Source of the DNA: Iamia sp. SCSIO 61187
Lineage (GTDB): Bacteria; Actinomycetota; Acidimicrobiia; Acidimicrobiales; Iamiaceae
Direction: 5' to 3'
NCBI RefSeq assembly: GCF_019443745.1
Contig: NZ_CP050948.1
Span: forward strand, 3,848,001 to 3,912,000
DNA: 64,000 nt
Shown here: positions 53,065-61,546 of the stretch, piece after piece
Layout: each line of letters opens with the position of its first letter
Numbering within the stretch: position 1 is the first letter of the stretch
The notes under the pieces: model-generated
Told to the model about the DNA's origin: nothing
The model's database searches: none
What the model saw: the letters and a program-made list of their open reading frames with translations, nothing else
Program-made: the position numbers and the translations under genes

Positions 53065-54033
53065 TCAGGCCTCGTCGCGATGCTCGAGGTTCCATGTCTC
53101 ACCGCCGTCGTCGGAGCGGTAGATGCCCGTGAGGTCATCCTCGTCGCTCGCGGCGGCCCACAGGTCGTCGCCGGTGGCCAGCAGAGCTTGCGGCGCTTCG
53201 TCCAGCGCTCCCGCCGGCTCCCAGCTCGATCCCCCATCATCGCTCCGCTGGACGCGGCCGGAGGGCTCCAGGCCCCAGAGCGGACCATCAGCCGCCCACG
53301 AGACGACGACGAGCACGGGCGAGGACGGTGCGTCCCACCTGCGTCCACCGTCCGACGACAGGCGCACGCCCTCGGGTGTCGCCGCGACGGTCCGCTCTTC
53401 GTCGGCAGGATCGACCGCAAACCCGGTCAGCGCGATCCGCGACCAAACCTCCCAGTCCCTACCGTCTGGGGCGACCATCAGCTGCGAGCTCGTCGAGTCC
53501 CAGCCGTACACCAGGTCGTGAACGGCGACCAGGGCGTGGAAGTCGGCTTCGCCGGAGAGGGAGATGTCGTCCCAGCTCTCGCCGGCATCGGTGGACTCGA
53601 TCAGCCCCAGCAGCCCGGGATCACCGGCCTCCAAGCCGGCGACATCGGGATGTCCGCTCCCGAGGAAGCGACCGGGGCCCGTCACGGTGAAGCCCATGGT
53701 GTCCTGCACGGTCTCTCCCACCGTCTGAGGCGGAGCGCCGTCCTCGATCCGGAACATGCCGTGGTGGGTGGCGATGTAGAGGGAGTCATCTGCGGGATCG
53801 ATCCCCAGCCCGTGCACGTGCGCGACCCCGAGATCGTCCTCGGTCGAGGTGGTCGAGGGGCAATCGGCATCTCGGTCGCGACCGACGATCACCGGTACGG
53901 CTCCCACGAGGACTGCGACGTTCAGCGGGACGACGAGCCATGCGCTCGGCGGCGGCGTTCTGCGTCTCGCGGTGGTGGCGCTGACCGGCATCGGCGACGT
54001 CGTCCTCTCTGCCAGGCGCTCAGCCAACGGCAC
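53065..54033 (-). CDS. Secreted BNR/beta-propeller protein (F510_1955-type), copy 2
   Basis: 322 aa from a GTG at 54033, 16 bases after an operator dyad (an ATG at 53991 is the alternative). One N-terminal helix, then [25 protein letters not shown] and Asp-box-like repeats ([24 protein letters not shown]). About half the residues match the protein at 18326-19249. Here it has its own operator, instead of following a DUF305 gene. Confidence 0.8.
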   Translation of the reverse strand: MPLAERLAERTTSPMPVSATTARRRTPPPSAWLVVPLNVAVLVGAVPVIVGRDRDADCPSTTSTEDDLGVAHVHGLGIDPADDSLYIATHHGMFRIEDGAPPQTVGETVQDTMGFTVTGPGRFLGSGHPDVAGLEAGDPGLLGLIESTDAGESWDDISLSGEADFHALVAVHDLVYGWDSTSSQLMVAPDGRDWEVWSRIALTGFAVDPADEERTVAATPEGVRLSSDGGRRWDAPSSPVLVVVSWAADGPLWGLEPSGRVQRSDDGGSSWEPAGALDEAPQALLATGDDLWAAASDEDDLTGIYRSDDGGETWNLEHRDEA

Positions 54034-54049
54034 GGGCGCGGCCCTTCAG

Positions 54050-54066
54050 TACGACAGCATGTAGTA
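54050..54066. promoter_or_regulatory. BlaI-type operator between propeller gene 2 and a methyltransferase gene
   Basis: TACGACAGCATGTAGTA, one mismatch in the dyad. It lies 16 bases from the minus-strand GTG at 54033 and 40 bases from the plus-strand ATG at 54107, so it could serve both. Confidence 0.72.
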
Positions 54067-54106
54067 AATAGTCGCGTCTCGTCCAACCATCCGTCCGAGG
54101 ATCTCG

Positions 54107-54718
54107 ATGCCCGCCACCGCCCAGGCCGCCACGAACGCACGCCGCTGGCTCATCGCCGCCTTCCGATCGGCTCGCAACATCGCCACCGACCTCCGGCACG
54201 GCCAGTTCACCGCCGCCGTGCCCGGTCGACATGGCGACACGAACAACTCAGACCACAAGGTCCTGCAAGCAGTCTTCGACCAGCGGGTGCGACCCGGCGA
54301 CGTCATCATCGACGTGGGCTGCGGTCGAGGCCGAGTCCTCGCTCACCTTCTGAGGAACCACCCAGGCCATCGGGTGGTCGGGATCGAGATCGACCATGAG
54401 CTGGCGGCCACGACGGCGCGTCGCTTCGCCGACGAGGCGCTGTGCGAGGTCATCGCCGGCGATGCGGTCGCCGTTCTGCCCGACGATGCAACGCTCCTGT
54501 TCCTCTTCAACCCCTTCGGCGAGGCCGACATCGAGCGGCTGCGGGTGGCGTTGGAGGCACGGCCTGCGACTCAGCCGCCCCAGCGCCTTCTCTACTCGAA
54601 CCCTCGGCACCTCGGCGGATTCGAGTCGAGCGATGCGTGGACGGTGCGGATGAACACGCTCGGCGGCGGCCGCCTGGTCCCCTTCCACGACCTGGCCGTG
54701 ATCGACCGAGTCGTCTAG
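54107..54718 (+). CDS. Class I SAM-dependent methyltransferase
   Basis: 203 aa. Motif I VIIDVGCGRGRVLAHLL (about 66-82), acidic VVGIEID, and FLFNPFG in the place of the N/DPPY-like motif IV. Similar proteins are annotated as general methyltransferases; the substrate is unknown. It stands between an operator and the Lgt-like gene with its own operator. Confidence 0.82.
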   Translation: MPATAQAATNARRWLIAAFRSARNIATDLRHGQFTAAVPGRHGDTNNSDHKVLQAVFDQRVRPGDVIIDVGCGRGRVLAHLLRNHPGHRVVGIEIDHELAATTARRFADEALCEVIAGDAVAVLPDDATLLFLFNPFGEADIERLRVALEARPATQPPQRLLYSNPRHLGGFESSDAWTVRMNTLGGGRLVPFHDLAVIDRVV

Positions 54719-54745
54719 GCGCGCCGAGGAGGCGATCGGACAAAA

Positions 54746-54762
54746 TACGACAGCGTGTCGTA
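54746..54762. promoter_or_regulatory. BlaI-type operator upstream of Lgt-like gene 2
   Basis: TACGACAGCGTGTCGTA, a perfect 7-3-7 dyad, 12 bases before the ATG at 54775. It is the reverse complement of the site upstream of Lgt-like gene 1. Confidence 0.82.
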
Positions 54763-54774
54763 ACTTGGCGCTCG

Positions 54775-55623
54775 ATGCTGAGCGCCATCTCGTACTCGCC
54801 GCTGGTGAAGATCGACCTGGGGCCGCTGTCGGTGTCGCCTCACGGGATCTTCACTGCCGTGGGGTTCCTCGTCGGCGCCTGGTTCTTCCTCCGGGACACC
54901 CGCCGGCGTGGGATCGACGACGAACCGGTCATCGAGGTCCTGATGCGGGCCGCCATCGGTGCGATCGTCGGTGCGCGCTTGGTCTACGTCGTCAACCACC
55001 TCGACAGGTACGCCTCTCCCGTCGAGTGGCTCAAGGTCTGGGAGGGCGGGATCAGCCTCCTCGGCGGTCTCACCGGCGGAGTCCTCGTCGGGTGGTGGGC
55101 GGGCCGCCGACGTGGGCTGGATGTGGTCGGCTTGCTCGACCTCGCCTGTCCCTGGTTCCCGCTTGGCATCGCCGTCGGGAGGATCGGCGACGTCATCATC
55201 GCCGACCACCTGGGTCCGACGACCTCGATGCCGTTCGGCTTCGAGTGCCCCTCGAACCCGGACGTCGGGGTCACCGTGGGCTCACCGTGTCCGCCGGGGG
55301 AGGTGGTCCACCTGACCGCGGCCTACGACATGCTCGCCGCGGCCGCGATCTTCGTCGTCATGTACCTGTTGCGGCGACGACTGTCAGAGCGGCGTGGGCA
55401 GGCGGCGCTGGCGCTGGTCGCTCTCTACGGCCTCAACCGCTTCACGCTCGACTTCGTGAGGGCGGACGACCGCCGGCTCGGTCTCACCGGCAGTCAATGG
55501 ACCGCCCTGGTGGCCTTCACGGTCGCCACGACCGTGCTGGTCATTCGATGGAAGCGCCCACCGGAGGACCTCTCACCACCGGATTCCGTCGACCAGGCCG
55601 ACGACATCGCAAGGAGGCCTTGA
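54775..55623 (+). CDS. Lgt-like prolipoprotein diacylglyceryl transferase, copy 2
   Basis: 282 aa. It shares LGPLSVSPHGIFTAVGF, WEGGISLLGGLTGG, GRIGDVIIADHLG and NRFTLDFVRADDRRLGLTGSQW with the protein at 14653-15540, including the Asp replacements at three catalytic positions of E. coli Lgt. The stop overlaps the start of the small membrane gene. Two copies with identical changes suggest a conserved subfamily and not a decayed enzyme. Confidence 0.84.
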   Translation: MLSAISYSPLVKIDLGPLSVSPHGIFTAVGFLVGAWFFLRDTRRRGIDDEPVIEVLMRAAIGAIVGARLVYVVNHLDRYASPVEWLKVWEGGISLLGGLTGGVLVGWWAGRRRGLDVVGLLDLACPWFPLGIAVGRIGDVIIADHLGPTTSMPFGFECPSNPDVGVTVGSPCPPGEVVHLTAAYDMLAAAAIFVVMYLLRRRLSERRGQAALALVALYGLNRFTLDFVRADDRRLGLTGSQWTALVAFTVATTVLVIRWKRPPEDLSPPDSVDQADDIARRP

Positions 55624-55979
55624 TGGCGAAGAAGCGACAGCGCAACAACCCGCGGCGGCCGGAGGTCGTGCAGAAGCGGACCTCCGCTCGGGCAGAACAG
55701 CGCGCCAGCCGAGCTCGGGCCGAGCAAGAGGCCGCGGAGGCGAAGGCTCGTGAGATGAGCCGGCTGCTCGTTCGGTACGAGCGGATGCGGCGGGCCGGCT
55801 GGATCGCACTCGCGATGGCCCCGGCCCTCGTCGCCATCCACACGTTCGATCACTGGGACTGGTTCCACGTCTACGACCAGGGCCTCGAGGAGCTGACCAT
55901 CGGCTACCCCGCAGCAGGTGTGGTGGCCCTCTTGGCCGCAGTCCTCCTCGGGCAGGTCAGCCCACTGGAACGGCGTTGA
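55623..55979 (+). CDS. Small two-helix membrane protein paired with Lgt-like protein, copy 2
   Basis: 118 aa. The ATG shares its A with the preceding TGA (TGATG). A highly charged, coiled-coil-like N-terminus (Lys/Arg/Glu/Ala, residues 1-50) is followed by two helices. HTFDHWDWFHVYDQGLEEL parallels HLVRHRDELHLFDQAL of copy 1 at 14309. Conserved pairing with the Lgt-like gene implies a joint role, possibly as an assembly or regulatory subunit. Confidence 0.72.
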   Translation: MAKKRQRNNPRRPEVVQKRTSARAEQRASRARAEQEAAEAKAREMSRLLVRYERMRRAGWIALAMAPALVAIHTFDHWDWFHVYDQGLEELTIGYPAAGVVALLAAVLLGQVSPLERR

Positions 55980-56025
55980 TCTCGGCAGCCGCTCGGCCGC
56001 TTCCACACGCCGAGGCCTCGGGTTG

Positions 56026-57588
56026 ATGGCGCGACGACCACCGTTGTTCAGCCGGGAGGGACACCCGTCCTTCTCCCCCCTCTTGGCGAGCCTGGCCGTG
56101 TCGGCGGGAGCCGTCGCGCTCTTCGGCACCTACTGGGACGATGCGTGGCACACCGACAGAGGGCGCGATTCGTTTGCCATCGCTCCTCACCTCACCCTCT
56201 ACGGCGGAGTCCTCGCCCTCGTCTTGGTCGTCGTGGTCTGGTGGTGGAAGGCAGGATCTCGGGTCGGACGAGCACGGGCTGCGTCGAGTGATCCCCTGTT
56301 GCGCCGTGCCCTCCTCGCGCTTGTCGCTGTCGTTGTGTCGGCCCCGCTGGACGATCTCTGGCACCGGCTCTACGGGCGCGACGCCGTCCTATGGAGCCCG
56401 CCACACCTGCTGGCGACGGCGGCGCTGATCCTGCTGGCGACTAGCCTCTACTCGGCCACGTGGCGCATCGAGAGCGTGGGCGGCCCCTGGCTCAACTCGC
56501 TCCTCGGTGCGCTGGTGCTCAGTGCCCTGCTCGTGCCGGTCATGGAGTACGAGGCCGACGTGCCGCAGTTCTCCCTGGTCTTCTACCTGCCCATCGTGTG
56601 CGCCGCTGTGACCTTCTGCGCGGCACTCGTCTTCCGCTCGCCGCCGCAGCCGTGGCCGATGGCAAAGGTCGCGATCGGGGCATCCGTGATGAGGGCGATC
56701 GTCGTCGTGACGCTGGCGGCCCTGGGGTTCTCGACGCCGATCGTGTCACCGGTGCTGCTCGTGGCCATCGCGGTCGATGTGGTCATCCGTCGCGGCGCGA
56801 GCCCTGTCTGGTTCGTTGTGGTGGTACCCGCCGTGGTCCACATCGCGTACGGCCTGTGGCTACCGGCCATCCCGAACGGCGTGTCGATCGAGCCGTCGAC
56901 CCTCCTTGTCAGCCTCGGGCTGTCCGTCCCGGCTACGGCGGCGGCCCTCGCCATTTCGGGCCAAGACCTGACACCGCTCACGCGCAGTAGGAGCCGACTC
57001 GCACTTCCGGGCTCTGTCGTTGCCGTCGCGGCCGTCGGCACCCTCGGCCTCTGGTCCGAGCCGGCGCAGGCGCACGATCCAGGGCAGGGACCTGAGAGGG
57101 GCCTCGCATCGCTCAGCGTCGTCATCGACGGCCCATCCGTGGAGATGGCCGTGCGGCTCCATGAATGCGGTGGCCTCGAACCGGTGGACCTGCGCGTCAC
57201 CCGGGCGGGAACGACCCGTTCCGCGCCGCTCCGAGCCCAGGATCGCTGCACGTACCAGGGCACGATCGATGCTCCTGATCCGGGACGGTGGTTCGGCTAC
57301 GCATCGTTCAGGTCGGCATCCGGTCGAGATCTGGAGACATGGGTACCGATCCAGAACGGAGGATCGAGCCGCCAGCGTCACGATCGCGTCCTGTACGAGG
57401 TGACCCAGCGCGAGGCGAGCCTGGCCAGATCGGCGACTGGGGCCGGGTTGGTCGCGCTGAGCGCGGCCCTGATCGTCGTCGCCGTCCGGACGCGCGCCAG
57501 CCGCTCGTCGGGCCGCGCCGCTTCCCCCCCGGGTACGAGCGACGTCGATCAGCCCGAGGAGGGCACGGTGCGGCCGTTCAGGCTGTGA
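56026..57588 (+). CDS. Polytopic membrane protein with C-terminal extracytoplasmic Ig-like domain
   Basis: 520 aa from the ATG at 56026. About 10 helices. Early loops contain YWDDAWHTDRGRDSF and PHLTLYGG; DDLWHRLYGRDAVLWSPPHLLAT follows. A last helix and SEPAQAHDPG precede a beta-rich domain of about 110 residues, then a final helix. The DxxWH and SPxHLL motifs recur in the protein at 57845, so they form one family. Histidine-rich helix ends and a CopC-like position of the AHD start suggest metal handling; this is inference. Confidence 0.68.
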   Translation: MARRPPLFSREGHPSFSPLLASLAVSAGAVALFGTYWDDAWHTDRGRDSFAIAPHLTLYGGVLALVLVVVVWWWKAGSRVGRARAASSDPLLRRALLALVAVVVSAPLDDLWHRLYGRDAVLWSPPHLLATAALILLATSLYSATWRIESVGGPWLNSLLGALVLSALLVPVMEYEADVPQFSLVFYLPIVCAAVTFCAALVFRSPPQPWPMAKVAIGASVMRAIVVVTLAALGFSTPIVSPVLLVAIAVDVVIRRGASPVWFVVVVPAVVHIAYGLWLPAIPNGVSIEPSTLLVSLGLSVPATAAALAISGQDLTPLTRSRSRLALPGSVVAVAAVGTLGLWSEPAQAHDPGQGPERGLASLSVVIDGPSVEMAVRLHECGGLEPVDLRVTRAGTTRSAPLRAQDRCTYQGTIDAPDPGRWFGYASFRSASGRDLETWVPIQNGGSSRQRHDRVLYEVTQREASLARSATGAGLVALSAALIVVAVRTRASRSSGRAASPPGTSDVDQPEEGTVRPFRL

Positions 57589-57787
57589 GGAGCGCCTCGC
57601 ACGCCTGCTCGCACCGGCGACACGCTTTGGCGCAGACCCGGCAGTGGTCGTGTGGTCGGCATGACCCTCGCACTCCTCAGCGCCGCGAAGACACGCGTCT
57701 CCGCAGGCGGTGAGAAGCGTCCGAGTCACCTCGGGGTCGTAGGCCGACTGACGTGAGAGGGTCCTTCCGGTCGCGTCGCAGATGTCG
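57588..57787 (-). pseudogene. Remnant of a copper-storage (Csp) gene
   Basis: SDICDATGRTLSRQSAYDPEVTRTLLTACGDACLRGAEECEGHAD aligns with the middle of the protein at 17704, and after a frameshift the last CxxxC units continue. The N-terminal half is missing. It lies between two related membrane-protein genes. Confidence 0.7.
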
Positions 57788-57844
57788 GAACCTCGGCTCG
57801 CTGTTCGGAGTTGGACCACGCCGCGTGGTCCCGCGCCGCTGTGC

Positions 57845-58915
57845 TCAGCGCTCCGTTGCGGTGCGAGGGAGCGGCGTGACGAGCAAGCCGATGCCGCCCG
57901 CGAGGAGTGCGCTCAGGAAGGCAGTGCCGGCCCACACCTCGGCCGACCAGGAGACAGAGCCCTCATCGATCGCGTAGAGCGCGAAGTAGGACAACCAGAG
58001 AACAGCGATGGAGCCCGCAGACACGTAAGCAGCGGGCGCCCGCCACCGCACGAGCGCGTCGCCGGCCACGCCCGCGGCGAGACCTGCGAGGAGGACGAGG
58101 GGCTGGGCGAAGTCGTCTGTGCCGGTGAACAGCACGACGAGGAGGCCGAAGAGCAGGGAGAGCGTGCCGGCGGGCGTACGCCATCGACGCAGCAGCAGCG
58201 CGACCGCTCCAGCGATCACGACGCTCATGAGCAGGATCGAGCCGACTCCGACGAGCTGCTGCAGCTCGTGGACGTCACTGCTCGGGTGACTGTGCTCCTG
58301 ACCTTGACGCCGGCTGAAGGCGGTGCCTGCAGCGTTGTTGGAGAACGGCGAGAAGAAGGACAGGAAGAAGGCGACGAGCGCCGTCTCGAGGGCCACCGCC
58401 AGGGCCACGGGGAGGAACTCGCGGGAGGACGGCTCCTCGTCGAGGTCCAGCCACGCGGCGCGCACCGGGGCACTCAGCGCAACGAGTCCGCTGGCCATCA
58501 GCAGGAGATGCGTCGGGCTGAGAAGCGCTTCAAGCCCGACCTCGATCCCGAACAGCTCGTGCCACGCCAGGTCGCCGGTCGCCGCGACGCCGAACACGGC
58601 CAGCGCCACGAGCGTCAACCCATGCCCTCGCGGCATCGTCTCCCGCATCGGCCGGCCGGGCTCGCGGTCGCGCAGCGCCCGATCGAGGGCGAAGGCCGCC
58701 GCCGCTGCGAATCCCGAGTACAGGACGCCGTGCCACGGGGTGAAGAAGCTCTCCGGCTTCTGGTTGTCGTGCGCCCAACCATCCAGGAACAGCCCCACGA
58801 TCATCCACAGGCCGAACAGCGCACCGAGCATGTGGTCCAGGCGGGAGAGCACAGGGCGCTGAGCCGCCGGGCCAACGGGCTCGACGCCGAGTGACGTCTG
58901 CGCCTCGCGGATCAC
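57845..58915 (-). CDS. Polytopic membrane protein with DxxWH and SPxHLL motifs
   Basis: 356 aa from a GTG at 58915, 12 bases after an operator dyad. Nine to ten helices. LFLDGWAHDNQKPESFFTPWHGVLYSG and GDLAWHELFGIEVGLEALLSPTHLLLMASG match the same positions of the protein at 56026, which has an additional outer domain. A cytosolic or outer loop carries RRQGQEHSHPSSD. Unknown function; a metal- or haem-linked membrane role is a guess from the conserved His/Trp/Asp. Confidence 0.7.
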   Translation of the reverse strand: MIREAQTSLGVEPVGPAAQRPVLSRLDHMLGALFGLWMIVGLFLDGWAHDNQKPESFFTPWHGVLYSGFAAAAAFALDRALRDREPGRPMRETMPRGHGLTLVALAVFGVAATGDLAWHELFGIEVGLEALLSPTHLLLMASGLVALSAPVRAAWLDLDEEPSSREFLPVALAVALETALVAFFLSFFSPFSNNAAGTAFSRRQGQEHSHPSSDVHELQQLVGVGSILLMSVVIAGAVALLLRRWRTPAGTLSLLFGLLVVLFTGTDDFAQPLVLLAGLAAGVAGDALVRWRAPAAYVSAGSIAVLWLSYFALYAIDEGSVSWSAEVWAGTAFLSALLAGGIGLLVTPLPRTATER

Positions 58916-58927
58916 GGTCTGGGAAGA

Positions 58928-58944
58928 TACTACGTCCTGTCGTA
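58928..58944. promoter_or_regulatory. BlaI-type operator upstream of the 57845-58915 gene
   Basis: TACTACGTCCTGTCGTA, two mismatches, 12 bases before the minus-strand GTG at 58915. The 200 bases between here and BlaI copy 3 hold no other recognised feature. Confidence 0.65.
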
Positions 58945-59145
58945 GGCAGGTGTGCGTCCGAGGCGCGCCAATCGAGGTGGCAGCCGAGTTTCGTGCCGAC
59001 GAACCCCTCCGATCCCGCTCACCGGGGCTTGCGGTCGCCGGAAGGCCACCACCAGCGTGGTCGGGAGCTCAGGCGACGCTGGAGCGATCCGACACGGCGG
59101 CGGACGGTGCTACAGGTGGTCGTGGAGCCTCCTAGGCTGGCGTCG

Positions 59146-59505
59146 ATGACGGATCGACGACCGACTGGCGCGCTCGAGCGGGCGGTGCTCGAGCAGCTGT
59201 GGGCCAGAGCCGAGGGTGCGACCCCAGGAGAGATCCGTGCGGCTCTCGATGATCAGGTGGCCTACACCACCGTCACGACGATCCTCACCCGCCTGACCCA
59301 GAAGGGCCTCGCTGAACGGGAATCCGCTCGACGCGGCTTCCGCTACCGGGCGCTGAGCAGCGAAGCAGAGCTGGCGGCGTCGCGGATGCAGGACGCGCTC
59401 ACCCCGGCGAGCGACCGGACGCTCGTCTTGAGCCGTTTCGTGGATGGGCTCTCGAATCAGGACGAGGCGGCGCTTCGCAAGATCCTCGACGAGGGCGGAC
59501 CGTGA
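59146..59505 (+). CDS. blaI: BlaI/MecI/CopY-family repressor, copy 3
   Basis: 119 aa, very close to copy 1: ERAVLEQLWARAEGATPGEI, AYTTVTTILTRLTQKGLAER, FRYRALSSEAELAASRMQDAL. The final residues overlap the GTG start of the M56 gene. Because copy 1's partner protease is frameshifted, this pair may be the working one for both sets of operators. Confidence 0.92.
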   Translation: MTDRRPTGALERAVLEQLWARAEGATPGEIRAALDDQVAYTTVTTILTRLTQKGLAERESARRGFRYRALSSEAELAASRMQDALTPASDRTLVLSRFVDGLSNQDEAALRKILDEGGP

Positions 59506-60386
59506 GCCCAACGCTCCTCCTGCCGGTGACGGTCTCACTGCTCGCCGCCGGCCTGGGCGGCCTCTCGCAGCGCTACTTCCGTCCTGCCATCGCGGCCTGG
59601 AGCCTGACGGTCAGCACCGTGCTCGCCGCGGCTGCGGCCCTGAGCGCGGCGTTGATGACCATCGTCAGCTTCGTCCACGTCGCACCGGTGAGCGGGGACT
59701 TCCTCTCCTGGTGCCTTGGGATCGAGCACGATCCGGCCCGGGTCCCATGGGTGGAGGCCGGGCTCGCGTCGACCTTCTTGGCAATCGCCTCCGTGCGTCT
59801 GCGCCGCTGCCGAGCAAGGTACCGGTCGCTGAGCCCCGACGACGCCGGCGACGATGTCGAGCTGATCGACGGCGAGCAGCCGTTGGCCTACACACTCCCG
59901 GGACGTTGTGGTCGCATCGTCGTCTCGTCCGGGATGTTGCGGGCCCTCAGCGACGACGAGCAGCGGGTGCTCTTCTCCCACGAGCGGTCTCACCTCCACC
60001 GCCGGCACGATCTGTTCCTCTACGCCGTCGATCTCGGCGTCGCCATCGTTCCTCCGCTCGCTCCGATGAGCCGTTTCGTCCGCTTCGCCACCGAGCGCTG
60101 GGCTGACGAGGACGCCGCTCGCACAGTGGGCGACCGCCGGCTCGTTGCGCGAGCCGTCGCTCGCGCCGCGATCGCACAGAACTCGGTCGTGCAGCCAGGT
60201 CTCGCCCTGGCCGGCCTAGGCGTGCGTTCCCGTGTGGAGCAGCTGCTCGAGGACCCGACCGGGCCGTCGAAGCTGCGCGGGGCCCTTCTCCTCACCGCCG
60301 GCCTCACCGCGACGGTCGCCGCCAGTGCTTCGCTCCAGGTGCACCACCTGGCGATGGTAATCGAGCAGCTCTGCGGCCGCAGCTGA
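59502..60386 (+). CDS. M56 (BlaR1-like) membrane metallopeptidase, copy 3
   Basis: 294 aa with a GTG start. N-terminal helices (LLLPVTVSLLAAGLGGLSQRYF, next at 30-60), zinc motif HERSH (H160, E161, H164) in LFSHERSHLHRRHD, and RFATERWADEDAARTVGDRRLVARAV. The C-terminal helix TAGLTATVAASASLQVHHLAM is shared with copy 1. As in copy 2 there is no beta-lactam-binding domain. Confidence 0.9.
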   Translation: MSPTLLLPVTVSLLAAGLGGLSQRYFRPAIAAWSLTVSTVLAAAAALSAALMTIVSFVHVAPVSGDFLSWCLGIEHDPARVPWVEAGLASTFLAIASVRLRRCRARYRSLSPDDAGDDVELIDGEQPLAYTLPGRCGRIVVSSGMLRALSDDEQRVLFSHERSHLHRRHDLFLYAVDLGVAIVPPLAPMSRFVRFATERWADEDAARTVGDRRLVARAVARAAIAQNSVVQPGLALAGLGVRSRVEQLLEDPTGPSKLRGALLLTAGLTATVAASASLQVHHLAMVIEQLCGRS

Positions 60387-60389
60387 TCC

Positions 60390-60802
60390 AGCGGCGGGCG
60401 CCGGGTCGAAGCTGAGCTCCAGGTCAGCGCAATGGCACTGGCGCACTTGCGTTGGTCGCCGGCATCCGGAGCAGAGAGCGAGGCACGACACGATCGCGAT
60501 GCCGGCGACGACGAGGGCCCGGGGACCTCGGCTCGGCCCGTCCGCCAGCAACACCAAGCCGATGACCACGATGCACCGCCGATCGCCAGGAGAAGGGCAG
60601 CGGTCACTTTGGAGATGGACGGTGAGCGCCGTGTCATGACCAGGCCAGCGATCGCGGTCGCACCGGCGGCCGCGCCGACCGAGACGGCGACGGCCATGGC
60701 CAACCCGGCGGAGACGGCACCGAGTACGACGAGCGTCGGGAGGCCGCAGGATGCTGCGCCGACGCCGAGACGTCTGCGGCGTTCGTCCGTCGATCGGTGC
60801 AC
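60390..60802 (-). pseudogene. Frameshifted paralogue of the small membrane protein at 20207
   Basis: GVGAASCGLPTLVVLGAVSAGLAMA and VTAALLLAIGG in one frame continue, after loss of one C at about 60570 (GGTGCATC for GGTGCCATC), as IVVIGLVLLADG and ALVVAGIAIVSCLALC in the next. One cysteine of the CxxCC motif is already lost. It faces the M56 gene. Confidence 0.65.
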
Positions 60803-60825
60803 GACGCGCCGGGGCCCGGGCGCTG

Positions 60826-61112
60826 GCTGCGATCGCAGCCGAGCCCATCATCGACGTCGACACCACAGCGGCCGAAGTGCTCGCCCGCCTGGGCGACGAG
60901 GTGACGGTGCGGGGAATCCGGGCGGTCTTCGCAGAGATGAGGTCCCGGTGAAGGATCGACTCGCGGTCTACGGACTCGACAAGCCGTTCGGCCCGGACGC
61001 CTTCTACTCGACCATCGGCTCTGTCGTGTCGAGCTACGTGGAGGCAACCGGCGCACGGTGGACGGACTGGACCGACCCGGACCGCACCGCCGACGAACCC
61101 GCAGGCAGCTGA
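60826..61112 (+). pseudogene. C-terminal (STAS) remnant of a SulP transporter
   Basis: AAEPIIDVDTTAAEVLARLGDEV and GIRAVFAEMR match the SulP STAS domain. One base is missing at about 60940, and the rest (VKDRLAVYGLDKPFGPDAFYSTIGSVVSSYV) continues in the next frame. It is not a copy of the STAS end at 32456-34162, which lacks this tail. Confidence 0.7.
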
Positions 61113-61546
61113 GACCCGGGGAACGGCAGCCCGGCGCGGGCTCGGTCGCGTCCCCCGTTCGCGCCGTGGATCCTCGTGGCAGGTCCCGCGACCCGGGTGG
61201 GACCTCGGCAATCTGCACTCCACCGATCGGCAGTCCCCCGCTGCGCCAATCCGCAAGGTGTGCGGATGGCGAGCCTGCCCCTCCTCCGTGCCGTCCCAGT
61301 AGAGGGCTCGGCACGGGCGGGCCCGGAAAGGGCGCAGCGAAGACGACCATCCTGCCGTTGGTAGCGGTGGCGCTCGCCGTCCAATGGTCCACCACCGTCG
61401 CCATCGCACCCTGCTCCCAACGCCGGCGACCGTGGTGACCCGGCGACGCCACCCGCTGGAGGGCGCCGACCGATGACCGCCTTCGCCGCGTCCCGGACGG
61501 CTCCGCCAGCCGTCCGGGACCGGCTTCCCGGGAGAGGGCGACGACC
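61113..61546. other. 434-base stretch without a recognised gene; strong hairpin at 61490-61520
   Basis: No frame on either strand gave a recognisable product. Near its right end, GTCCCGGACGGCT (61490-61502) and AGCCGTCCGGGAC (61508-61520) form a perfect 13-bp stem with a 5-base loop. It may be a terminator or an attenuator upstream of the arginine deiminase remnant. Confidence 0.5.
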
